A stretch of 64,000 nucleotides of DNA from Sediminicola sp. YIK13. Lineage in GTDB: Bacteria > Bacteroidota > Bacteroidia > Flavobacteriales > Flavobacteriaceae. Made by a program: the position numbers and the translations under genes. The notes under the pieces are model-generated. The model was not told the origin of the DNA, did not search any database, and saw only the letters and a list, made by a program, of their open reading frames with translations. Location: the NCBI RefSeq assembly GCF_001430825.1, contig NZ_CP010535.1, positions 3,328,501 through 3,392,500 on the forward strand, read 5' to 3'. Positions 29,401 through 35,787 of this stretch are shown here, piece by piece (positions within the stretch are counted from its first letter, which is position 1; each line of letters opens with the position of its first letter).

Positions 29401-29636
29401 GAGACGGGGTCAACGATGTCTTGATCATTAACAATATTCAGGAGACCCAATATCAAAACAACACCCTCGAAATCTATGACCGTTACGGCAATCAGGTTTA
29501 TTCGGTCAGCGGTTATGACAATACCTGGACCGGTGAGGGCAAGAACGGGCAATTGCCAAAAGGCACCTATTTTTATGTACTGGATCTGGGAGACGGTTCG
29601 GAAGTAAGAAAAGGATGGATCCAAATTATTAGATAA
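23460..29636 (+). CDS. Giant surface protein with seven near-identical FN3 units and T9SS type B sorting domain
   Basis: The 2058-residue product has a long signal peptide (to about residue 38, ending GFGQ). Seven fibronectin type III units of 93 residues occupy residues 41-688. A Calx-beta domain (about 692-800), four related 110-residue beta modules with the VDD motif (about 802-1262), and two more Calx-beta domains (about 1262-1485) follow. The end carries the cysteine-containing and Ig-like modules, thrombospondin-3-type repeats, DUF11 and a CHU_C signal (NQFSPNGDGVNDVL, ending GWIQIIR). It is a probable adhesin. PorP/SprF and OmpA-type genes follow 8 and 1007 bases downstream, a set like the SprB/SprF group of gliding bacteria. 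Confidence 0.9.
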   Translation: MILKKTYSFLTTSFIGNGLKRALLVGAFLILGFQGFGQDTTPPSAPTGLAASGTTSTGTTLNWDASTDNVGVTGYRVLQDGSLITTTGGAITTFNVTGLSPNTVYAFTVRAIDAAGNESLDSNTVNETTTGDVTPPSAPTGLAASGTTSTGTTLNWDASTDNVGVTGYRVFQDGSLITTTGGAITTFNVTGLSPNTVYAFTVRAIDAAGNESLDSNTVNETTTGDVTPPSAPTGLAASGTTSTGTTLNWDASTDNVGVTGYRVFQDGSLITTTGGAITTFNVTGLSPNTVYAFTVRAIDAAGNESLDSNTVNETTTGDVTPPSAPTGLAASGTTSTGTTLNWDASTDNVGVTGYRVFQDGSLITTTGGAITTFNVTGLSPNTVYAFTVRAIDAAGNESLDSNTVNETTTGDVTPPSAPTGLAASGTTSTGTTLNWDASTDNVGVTGYRVLQDGSLITTTGGAITTFNVTGLSPNTVYAFTVRAIDAAGNESLDSNTVNETTTGDVTPPSAPTGLAASGTTSTGTTLNWDASTDNVGVTGYRVFQDGSLITTTGGAITTFNVTGLSPNTVYAFTVRAIDAAGNESLDSNTVNETTTGDVTPPSAPTGLAASGTTSTGTTLNWDASTDNVGVTGYRVFQDGSLITTTGGAITTFNVTGLSPNTVYAFTVRAIDAAGNESLDSNTVNETTTAYFASIAATDASASETGTDSGTFTVSLNTTNTSGGTIVVNYTIGGTATNTNDYSGIGTSVSIPNNAISAPVTITPVDDALVEGNETVVLTLTAGTGYVLGTPANATVNITDNDVAGITVSAISGPTTEAGGTADFTIVLNTQPTASVTIPLNSNDTGEGTLSVANAVFTTANWDTAQTITVTGVDDAIVDGDISYDIITGAATSTDTNYSGLNAADVTVVNTDNDTAGYTVTPITLTTTEGGANTTFTVVLNAAPTSNVVFSVTSGDTSEGTVSPGTLTFTPGNYNSAQTVTVSPVDDAIVEGDITYNVTVSVLDASSDDTFDPLADQLVSVTNNDDDNAGYTVTPITLNTSEAGGSQDFTVVLNAAPSSNVVFSITSGDTTEGTVSAGTLTFTPGTFNTPRTVSVTPVNDDFVDGPVNYDVTVSVLDGSSDDNFDPLADQTVSVTNADDDSVGVNISAISDNTSETGGTATFTVSLDSQPTADVTISLSSSNTAEGTVPANVVLTSANWQTGETVTVTGVDDGAVVDGPITYTIITGDVTSADPNYNALGADDVDDVTVINNDNDAASLTINNITVNEDVGTAILEVTLTGNVANSFTVDYATQDDSATSVIPDDYLATSNTLTFSGTNLEVRTIEIIINDDFLVESSETFFVDLSNVQSIGNVVIVAGGRGVINITDNDSANVTINDVSVNEDFNISGGIIRFILTLSTPSNVGSFNVNYTTSDGTALVGQDYTSVSSSASFTGFDGETVEIVIPIIDDEEVEPSEEFTVTLTSTDNPLVSIGDPTGIGTILDDEVCPAGNLAPELDPLIETVFCDAVEQDLDAYTNSTVPAGSVLTWTTNNLDLLDTDSHLPDSVVPSDFPGTYYGFFYDAANNCASPALEVTLEFNSSPTITSTTPAEICGEGSATLGATFSEGSISWFTTPSGGVSVATGESFTTPLLTATTTYYVEATANGCTSAREAVVATINETPSAGTATDMGACSVAAGGPTTLDLDDTLTGADAGVWSVTTVPAGSSIEIGTDNIVDFEGLANGDYVFTYTTTGAQAPCTDESVSVTISVISCTVDSDNDGLLDGQETTLGTDPNNPDTDGDGINDGVEVGDDLNNPLDEDGDGIIDALDSDILDSDNDGVVDQEDPANDDACIPNISAACTIDLQVAKTVDNATPTAGRQITFTVTLTNLSQITVANVVINDLVGEQINGFQYVSNIASNGSYDEVTGRWSLMSIAPQEEATLLITVTVPREGSYQNIAALVSSSPSDGNSTNNTSTVSVTVAPRSSDEPGFVFNQFSPNGDGVNDVLIINNIQETQYQNNTLEIYDRYGNQVYSVSGYDNTWTGEGKNGQLPKGTYFYVLDLGDGSEVRKGWIQIIR
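23580..25523 (+). repeat. Seven tandem 279-bp FN3 coding repeats
   Basis: Units start at 23580, 23859, 24138, 24417, 24696, 24975 and 25254; the last lacks its final nine bases. By eye the only difference between units is CTT versus TTT at one codon (RVLQ or RVFQ), giving the order L,F,F,F,L,F,F. The repeats are richer in G+C (33 of 60 in the line at 23641) than most of the window. Copy number may vary within a population and may be miscounted in a short-read assembly. Confidence 0.97.
27906..29636 (+). repeat. Duplicated C-terminal block, copy 2
   Basis: This is the partner of 21557-23278. The encoded cysteine-containing, Ig-like, thrombospondin-3, DUF11 and CHU_C modules align throughout. 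The DUF11 part is the same protein sequence in both, whereas the module around 28540-28760 and the last 90 residues differ more. Confidence 0.85.
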
Positions 29637-29644
29637 TTAGAAAC

Positions 29645-30631
29645 ATGGTTTACAGCACACGCAACATGGGAAAAAGCAATAGGTTATATTTTTGCATCCT
29701 TCTACTTTTTGCCACGATATCGGTTTTTGGCCAAAAAGAGCCACAATACACCCAATATATGTACAATATTGGAAGTTTTAACCCGGCATATTCGGCCAGT
29801 GTGGACAATGCCGAGATTGCAGGACTCTACAGGGCACAGTGGATAGATATTGAAGGGGCACCACGGACCATGAGGTTTGGGGTAAACATTCCAATGTCCA
29901 ACGAGAAGAACGGACTTGGTTTTAATGTGGTCAATGATCAATTGGGGCCTTCCTCCCAAACCTTTGTGGATATTGCCTATGCCTATCAGGTACAGGTATC
30001 CGATGATGCCAAGCTGTCCTTTGGGATAGACGCAGGGGGATCGTTTTTAAATGTTGATTTCTCAAAAGGTGATTTTGAAAACCCGAATGAACCCTTATTG
30101 AATGGGTCCACCATCAACAATTTTTATCCAACCATTGGGGCTGGAGCCTTTTTATATGCAGACAATTGGTATACGGGACTATCCATACCCAACTTTTTGA
30201 CCAGTGGCATTTATAATGAAGAGGTAGCGACCATTGTGGATGATAAAATGCAGTTCAACTTTATTGGGGGCTATGTTTTTGAACTTTCTAATAATGTAAA
30301 GCTCAAACCGGCTTTTTTGCTTAACTATGTAAATGGGCTGCCGTTGAACATCAATGTTTCTTCCAACTTTTTAATCAGCGATGTCTTTACGGTAGGGGCC
30401 TCATATAGAGTGGACAATGCGGTTAGCGGTCTGGCAGGATTCCAAGTATCCAGTGGAACTTTTGTAGGGTATTCCTATGATTACAACACCAATGGGCTAG
30501 GGCAGTACAATAGTGGTTCCCATGAAATCATCCTAAAATTTTATTTAGGCAAAGGGGATGGTACTAAGCGGGATAAAGATAAAAATGCCAAAGGCAAACC
30601 AAAACAAATAGATACCCCAAGATTCTTTTAA
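29645..30631 (+). CDS. PorP/SprF family type IX secretion outer-membrane protein
   Basis: The 328-residue product has a signal peptide (cleavage near FGQ, residue 30 from the first ATG; an ATG at 29666 would give a shorter leader) and the PorP/SprF core: YTQYMYNIGSFNPAYSASVDNAEIAGLYRAQW and repeated barrel strands. It ends in a basic Lys-rich tail. It lies 8 bases after the giant surface-protein gene and 12 before the OmpA-type gene. In related bacteria SprF-like proteins are needed for secretion and attachment of neighbouring type B cargo, so it probably serves one or both adhesins upstream. Confidence 0.92.
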   Translation: MVYSTRNMGKSNRLYFCILLLFATISVFGQKEPQYTQYMYNIGSFNPAYSASVDNAEIAGLYRAQWIDIEGAPRTMRFGVNIPMSNEKNGLGFNVVNDQLGPSSQTFVDIAYAYQVQVSDDAKLSFGIDAGGSFLNVDFSKGDFENPNEPLLNGSTINNFYPTIGAGAFLYADNWYTGLSIPNFLTSGIYNEEVATIVDDKMQFNFIGGYVFELSNNVKLKPAFLLNYVNGLPLNINVSSNFLISDVFTVGASYRVDNAVSGLAGFQVSSGTFVGYSYDYNTNGLGQYNSGSHEIILKFYLGKGDGTKRDKDKNAKGKPKQIDTPRFF

Positions 30632-30643
30632 AAGTAGCTTACC

Positions 30644-32566
30644 ATGAAATTAAGGACACTAATATTATTTTTATTACTGGGTGCAATTTCCTCGGCACAG
30701 GTCAAAACATCAAAGGGGGATATTTTATTCTTTGAATATGATTTTAAGGCCGCTATTAAACAGTATCAATTGGAGATGCGCAAATCCAAACTATCAAATC
30801 AGCAATTCCTGAACTTGGCCGATTCTTATTTTAAGACCGACGAGTACGCAAAATCAGCAGAAATATATTTGGATGTATTTAAGAGAGACACCACCATGTC
30901 CAACGCATATTTTAATAAGATGCTCCAAGCGCTTTCCAAAACAAAGGGCAGGGAAAGTGTTGCTACATTTTTGGAGACCAGGAAAAGGGAATTTCCTGTA
31001 GAAATTCTGGAAAATTATGATTTTAACAACGAGCTTTTAAAAGCACAATCTGAAAGTGATATAGAAGTATTAAACCTTCGAACCAATAGTGCACAGGCAG
31101 ATTTTTCTCCTTCATTTTATGAAGATCGCCTATTGTTTACCAGTGCGAGAAATGAAAATATAAAAGAAAAATATGCACCTTCAGGGGAGTCGTATATGGA
31201 TATTATGATTGGAAGGATAGAAAAGGATGGTGATGTTTTGGTTGCACAATCATTTGATAATATTCCGGAGACCATTTACCATGAGGCCACTCCTTATTAT
31301 TCCAAGGAACTAAAAAGTACCTTTTATATCCTTTCCAATGCAGATGGAGATGAATTGTCATTTGACAAAAACGGAAGAAATGCCCTATCTATGGGAATGG
31401 TAGATCAAAATGGAAATTTTAAATTTTTATTGAGGGATTTGAGTACCTCCTTTTATTACCCGTTTTTTGAATACGCTACCGGTAGACTGTTTTTTGCGGC
31501 GAATTTTCCTGAAGGATACGGAGGAACAGATATTTATTATGTGTATACCAATGACGGACAGATTATGTCCTCCCCAATAAACTTGGGACCTAGGATCAAT
31601 ACCGCAGGAAATGAAATAGCACCTTATATTTATGAAAACAGCCTGTATTTTTCTTCCGATATTTTTTATGGATTAGGGGGGATGGATGTTTATAAAGCTA
31701 ATATGAAGTCTAATAATAATTTCAGTATTCCAGTTAATCTGGGAATTGGCATTAATACTTCTTCCGATGATTTTGGTTTAATTATTAGGGAAAACGGATC
31801 TAATGGTCTAATGGGGTACTTTGCGTCCAATAGAGCCGGTGGAAAAGGAAACGATGATATATATTCCTTCCATGCAAAACAATCACTTGGACTAAAAACT
31901 TTTGCTGTAAAAGGTAAGGTAATAAACCTTGCAACGAATCAAGGAATTCAAAAGGCAAAAATACGTTTACTGGATAAGGATGGAGTAGTCATAAAAGAGC
32001 TGTATGCCAATGAAGAAGGCGATTATTCAGTTGAGATTCCATTTCAAAATGTGATAACGATAGAAGCATCCAAGGATAGGCATTCAACATATCTGGAAAC
32101 ATATCAAGATGAGAAATTGGAAAGCTTGCAAAAAAATGATTTTAACCCTGGTGTTTTGGCCTTGGAGGATGTGGTAGAAGAAAAGGAGAATCAGACGGTT
32201 TTAAAACTGAGAAAGTTTTATTTTGGGAAAGGAAGAAGTACCATTACTCCTGAAATAGCTATGGAACTAGATAAGGTAGTAGTTGCTTTGACCAAGTTCC
32301 CGAAGCTTCAACTCAGAATTGAAACACATACCGACAGTAGGGGAAGTAATAGTTATAATTTAAAGTTATCCCAAGAACGTTCTGAAGCCATCAAAAGGTA
32401 TTTGCTCCAAAACGGAGTGAGCGCCGATAATATATTGTTCACTGTAGGATTTGGTGAAGAGAAAATCACAAATAACTGCACCAACGGAGTTTTTTGTTTG
32501 GATATGTTGCACCAACAGAATGAAAGGACGTTACTAGTTGTCTTGAATTACAAGACTATCTTTTAG
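30644..32566 (+). CDS. OmpA-domain protein with TPR and beta-propeller regions
   Basis: The product (640 aa) has a signal peptide (to about residue 18), a TPR region (about 22-110), a PD40/WD40-type propeller (about 145-410, with repeats such as GGTDIYYVYTND and GGMDVYKANMKS), a carboxypeptidase-D-regulatory-like domain (about 422-490) and an OmpA peptidoglycan-binding domain (about 525-640, RIETHTDSRGSNSYNLKLSQERSEAIKRYL in two parts around Asp and Arg ligands). The layout resembles PorE/SprD-type proteins. It probably anchors the adhesin and SprF complex to peptidoglycan. It closes the three-gene set begun at 23460. Confidence 0.9.
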   Translation: MKLRTLILFLLLGAISSAQVKTSKGDILFFEYDFKAAIKQYQLEMRKSKLSNQQFLNLADSYFKTDEYAKSAEIYLDVFKRDTTMSNAYFNKMLQALSKTKGRESVATFLETRKREFPVEILENYDFNNELLKAQSESDIEVLNLRTNSAQADFSPSFYEDRLLFTSARNENIKEKYAPSGESYMDIMIGRIEKDGDVLVAQSFDNIPETIYHEATPYYSKELKSTFYILSNADGDELSFDKNGRNALSMGMVDQNGNFKFLLRDLSTSFYYPFFEYATGRLFFAANFPEGYGGTDIYYVYTNDGQIMSSPINLGPRINTAGNEIAPYIYENSLYFSSDIFYGLGGMDVYKANMKSNNNFSIPVNLGIGINTSSDDFGLIIRENGSNGLMGYFASNRAGGKGNDDIYSFHAKQSLGLKTFAVKGKVINLATNQGIQKAKIRLLDKDGVVIKELYANEEGDYSVEIPFQNVITIEASKDRHSTYLETYQDEKLESLQKNDFNPGVLALEDVVEEKENQTVLKLRKFYFGKGRSTITPEIAMELDKVVVALTKFPKLQLRIETHTDSRGSNSYNLKLSQERSEAIKRYLLQNGVSADNILFTVGFGEEKITNNCTNGVFCLDMLHQQNERTLLVVLNYKTIF

Positions 32567-32572
32567 GAATAT

Positions 32573-32764
32573 TTATTTCGCGAGATTGCAGGATTCACAA
32601 TCCTTAACCTTCCCGTAATAGGTCTCGCGGTACTTGTGAAGGGTGCGTACTGGGATGCCCAATATGACTTTTTTAATATAGGTCACCTTGGTGTAAAAGT
32701 TACCCATTTTAGGGGTGTACCTTCTTTCGTTTCTTGTCTTTCTTATAACGCTAATCAATCTCAT
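32573..32764 (-). CDS. Small basic hypothetical protein
   Basis: This 63-residue frame lies 6 bases beyond the OmpA gene on the opposite strand. It encodes a basic protein (KTRNERRYTPKMG near residues 9-21) ending in KDCESCNLAK with a CxxC pair. It is not a shadow of another gene, because the opposite strand is non-coding here. The KTRNxRRYTPK-like start resembles small conserved proteins of flavobacteria, but no function is known to me. No clear promoter is seen. Confidence 0.55.
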   Translation of the reverse strand: MRLISVIRKTRNERRYTPKMGNFYTKVTYIKKVILGIPVRTLHKYRETYYGKVKDCESCNLAK

Positions 32765-32867
32765 ACTATCGCACTTTAGGTTGTAAAGGTCTTAAATTGA
32801 AGGGACAATAGCAAGTTTTAGCTGTTAAGTCTTTGGTAGGGCGTAGGTTTTGGGTTGTATTTTTATA

Positions 32868-34115
32868 TTAAAAGAAGATCATCCAACAGTAATAAATGGC
32901 AAAAAAACTGAGGAAAAGAATACCCAAATAGGTCATTATTCTCAAGCCTTTACCAGGTTGTGCCGATGCCGGTAAATCCGTGCTCATTACATTTTTTAGG
33001 TTCATATATCCAATGATGGGAGCCAGGACAAAAGAGACAAAGGTTGCCAAGGCCACCAATTGCCCCATATTGCCACTAAAAACGGTAATGACCAAAAAGT
33101 TCACTATAGCCAAGAGAATAATTGCCACTGAAAATTGTAGTTTATTGGTTTTTGTTTTTGGGGATAGTAGGCCAATGATATCCAAGCTGACCCGTGCCAG
33201 CGCATCATGTGCCGTCATACAGGTGCTGAACATGGTGGCAAAGGCTGCAGTAGCAATAAAGGCATAGGTCCACTCCCCAATATGGGTGGTGAACATTTGT
33301 ATTAATTGATCAGAAAAAGCAACAGCATTGCCACTGATTACCGTATTGGTGCCGTACAAGGTCATCCAGCCGATGACCATAAAGAAAATGGCCAGTAGGC
33401 CCGTCAGAAGATATCCCACATTAAATTCCTGTAGGGCTTCTGGTAGTGATAATTTGGTATTGGTGATCTTAAATTTTTCTATGGTCCAAAGACTGATCCA
33501 GCTAGAAGCTTCAACGGCCGTTGGCATCCATCCCACCAGACCAATCAAGAATAATATGCCTACCTCGTTAAAGATGGGCAAAGGCACAAAATTGTCTGCA
33601 GTGGCTACATTGCCTTTAAATATCACTAAGGCCGTGGTTACAATAAGGGCTATAAAAAGAATGGAAACCACCAATTTTAAGGACGTCTCCAGGAACTTGT
33701 ACTTTCCAATGATCAGCAGTGCACTTATAAAAGCGAATAGTCCAAGGGCGACCATACTTACCGAAGCATCATTAATTTTAAAGAGATTGATGAAGAGGCC
33801 CGAGGTAACCACATAGAGGGTAGCCAAAATGGTAAAGGTAGAAATGAGTGTGATAAAAGCGTAGAACCACAGGTAGCCCTTTCCTCTGTTGAGATAGCCT
33901 TCAATTAATGTTCTGTTGGTCACATTGGTATAGCGCACTCCAAATTCAAAGAAAGGATATTTAAGCACATTGGCCAGGATAATGGGGATGATCATGATCC
34001 AGCCATATTGGGCACCAGCTTTGGTAGATAATACTAGATGTGAAGTACCTATGGCCATACTGGCAAAAAGGAGACCTGGGCCTAGGTTTTTAAGGAGGAT
34101 CTTTAATTTGGACAT
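32868..34115 (-). CDS. Nramp-like metal transporter with non-canonical metal-site motifs
   Basis: The 415-residue protein has about eleven membrane helices and the Nramp start GPGLLFASMAIGTSHLV. Canonical Nramp/MntH has DPGN in helix 1 and MPH in helix 6, which bind Mn or Fe. Here these positions read IGTS and WMPTAVEAS. It therefore belongs to an Nramp-related group whose substrate may differ from Mn2+ or Fe2+. The family placement is firm, the substrate is not. It is transcribed alone or together with the SanA-like gene 78 bases upstream. Confidence 0.85.
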   Translation of the reverse strand: MSKLKILLKNLGPGLLFASMAIGTSHLVLSTKAGAQYGWIMIIPIILANVLKYPFFEFGVRYTNVTNRTLIEGYLNRGKGYLWFYAFITLISTFTILATLYVVTSGLFINLFKINDASVSMVALGLFAFISALLIIGKYKFLETSLKLVVSILFIALIVTTALVIFKGNVATADNFVPLPIFNEVGILFLIGLVGWMPTAVEASSWISLWTIEKFKITNTKLSLPEALQEFNVGYLLTGLLAIFFMVIGWMTLYGTNTVISGNAVAFSDQLIQMFTTHIGEWTYAFIATAAFATMFSTCMTAHDALARVSLDIIGLLSPKTKTNKLQFSVAIILLAIVNFLVITVFSGNMGQLVALATFVSFVLAPIIGYMNLKNVMSTDLPASAQPGKGLRIMTYLGILFLSFFAIYYCWMIFF

Positions 34116-34193
34116 TATTGGTTGGGTTGGCTAATGCCCCTAATGTACTATTTTTTAAAGATTTTGAATAAAAAAAATTATGGTAAGAATTGA

Positions 34194-34829
34194 CTATTTG
34201 ATCTCTATTTTTTTGCCGTAAAATTTTGGCTGGGTGTTAAAAGTAAGGTCGATGAAGACTTTTACCCTGGCAAAATATTCTCTGAGCCGCACCTTTAGCC
34301 CATCGCTTCCAGTAATATCCTGGGCATTAAAACCGATGGCATGCAGTCCTTTTCTTTCGGCCAGAAATATAGCCCTTTCATTGTGGAATTTTTGGGAAAT
34401 TACGGTAACACTATCCAATCCAAAAACATACTTGGCCCTTACCATGGAATCCAGGGTTCTAAACCCCGCATAGTCCAAGAAGATCTTGTTCTCTGGTATT
34501 CCGGCCTTGATCAGATCTTTTTTTATGGTGTATGGCTCGTTATAATACAGGGTGGCATTATCCCCGCTTACCAAGATGTATTCAATTTTTCCTGCGTCAT
34601 AGAGCCTAACGGTGGCAGATATACGATTGTGGTAATAGGGATTTGGTTTGCCAGAGGTAAGTCGCTTAGACGTGCCCAGAATCAAACCTACCTTGTTTTT
34701 GGGAATCCTGTTTAGGGTGTGAAATGTTTTTCCTGACGTAAAGAGTTGTATTGAAAAAGTACTGATGAACAACACCAAAATAATGGTGGTTGCTAAAAGT
34801 AGAAAAACACGGACAATTTTTTTCTTCAT
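34194..34829 (-). CDS. SanA/YdcF family (DUF218) membrane-anchored protein
   Basis: The product (211 aa) has one N-terminal helix (residues 7-27) and a DUF218 domain: VGLILGTSKRLTSGKPNPYYHNRISATVRLYDAGK, then LVSGDN and VTVISQKFHNERAIFLAERKGL in sequence. Short members with this helix are annotated as SanA or vancomycin high-temperature exclusion proteins, thought to act in envelope integrity. The biochemical function is unknown. It precedes the Nramp-like gene on the same strand. Confidence 0.88.
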   Translation of the reverse strand: MKKKIVRVFLLLATTIILVLFISTFSIQLFTSGKTFHTLNRIPKNKVGLILGTSKRLTSGKPNPYYHNRISATVRLYDAGKIEYILVSGDNATLYYNEPYTIKKDLIKAGIPENKIFLDYAGFRTLDSMVRAKYVFGLDSVTVISQKFHNERAIFLAERKGLHAIGFNAQDITGSDGLKVRLREYFARVKVFIDLTFNTQPKFYGKKIEIK

Positions 34830-34952
34830 TCTTGATCAATTCCAAATTAAAGGTAAGGAAAGCAATTTGATCTTTCTCGATAGAAACAGTAGTTGGTTGA
34901 AAATAACTAAATATTAAATTTCCTGCTAGCTGGTATCTAAGAAAAGGGCATT

Positions 34953-34983
34953 AAAAAACCCTGGCCAATGGGTCAGGGTTTTC
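34953..34983. terminator. Bidirectional terminator after the first CHRD-like lipoprotein gene
   Basis: AAAACCCTGGCC and GGTCAGGGTTTT form a long stem with one mismatch around AAT. Both strands end in T-rich tracts. It lies 28 bases past the lipoprotein stop codon. A closely similar hairpin follows the paralogous lipoprotein gene at 56018-56046. Confidence 0.75.
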
Positions 34984-35010
34984 TTATAAAATGGTAATTA
35001 TTGAATATTC

Positions 35011-35460
35011 CTATTGTGCATTAACTCCAATATTTCCTTGGGCTATGACCACTTCTAGGTTATCCGCATTCTGATGTATTTTAAGATGCCCGTTAAAACT
35101 GATCAATTGCTCATAGGTAATAGGGGTTCCATTGTCCAATTTGGAAACAACGGTAATGCTTTCTTCACAATCACATTCAATAGGCTCAAGGGTTAGTGCT
35201 ACAGCACCACCTTCTTCAAGACTATTGGTATAAATATAGGCTGGGTGAATATCTTTTGATGAATTGCTGATCTGCAAGATAACTTCAGTTCTTCCGTCTT
35301 CATATTTTACAAATGAAACGTTCCCAGAAATATTTGAATTGGAAACTGGACTCAATGCAAATACATTTTTGGCCAGGATAACTTCGGTGGCATCGTCTTT
35401 CCCACATCCAGATATTAGTAAAGAAAAAATAGCGATTAGTAAAAAGTATTGTTTTTTCAT
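35011..35460 (-). CDS. CHRD-like lipoprotein, paralogue 1
   Basis: This 149-residue protein has a lipoprotein signal with lipobox LISGC (Cys19). The mature part has SNISGNVSFVKYEDGRTEVIL, an ECDCE pair and FNGHLKIHQNADNLEVVIAQG. The spacing of ISG, DIHPA and the terminal HLKIH...IAQGNIG segments recalls CHRD domains, but this is tentative. It is about 70 percent similar by eye to the lipoprotein at 56072-56524, in the same orientation. The minus-strand sequence TATTTTTG (35497-35504) is a possible -7 element 37 bases before the start. Confidence 0.78.
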   Translation of the reverse strand: MKKQYFLLIAIFSLLISGCGKDDATEVILAKNVFALSPVSNSNISGNVSFVKYEDGRTEVILQISNSSKDIHPAYIYTNSLEEGGAVALTLEPIECDCEESITVVSKLDNGTPITYEQLISFNGHLKIHQNADNLEVVIAQGNIGVNAQ

Positions 35461-35787
35461 GGTCGAGCGTTTTATATTTTATAGATGTTCTCAGATCAAA
35501 AATAATTTATAATAGCATACGTATTACATCCACTACCCTCAACGGTTCAAATAATCGTTGTACTACCATCTTCAATGCCCCTTTAATCATATGAGTTAAA
35601 AAATGGGGCAAATTTTCTATTTCTTAGAGAATTACAATGTCGCATATGAGTCATTAATAGCTTGCGATAGAGTTAATAGCTATAGATTTTAGTGTTAGGC
35701 GTATTTGAATAATCCACAACCGTTTGTCGAAAATATTCTGCCAATTTAAAATTTTAACTTATATTTAAGTTTTTAAGAAAATTTTCG
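35461..35787. other. AT-rich intergenic region before the 20-kb surface operon
   Basis: These 327 bases separate two divergent transcription units and contain no gene. The last 40 bases before the TTG start at 35788 are very AT-rich and contain TATATTTA, one mismatch from the TAnnTTTG -7 consensus. The operon promoter probably lies here, but no convincing -33 partner is seen. Confidence 0.5.
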
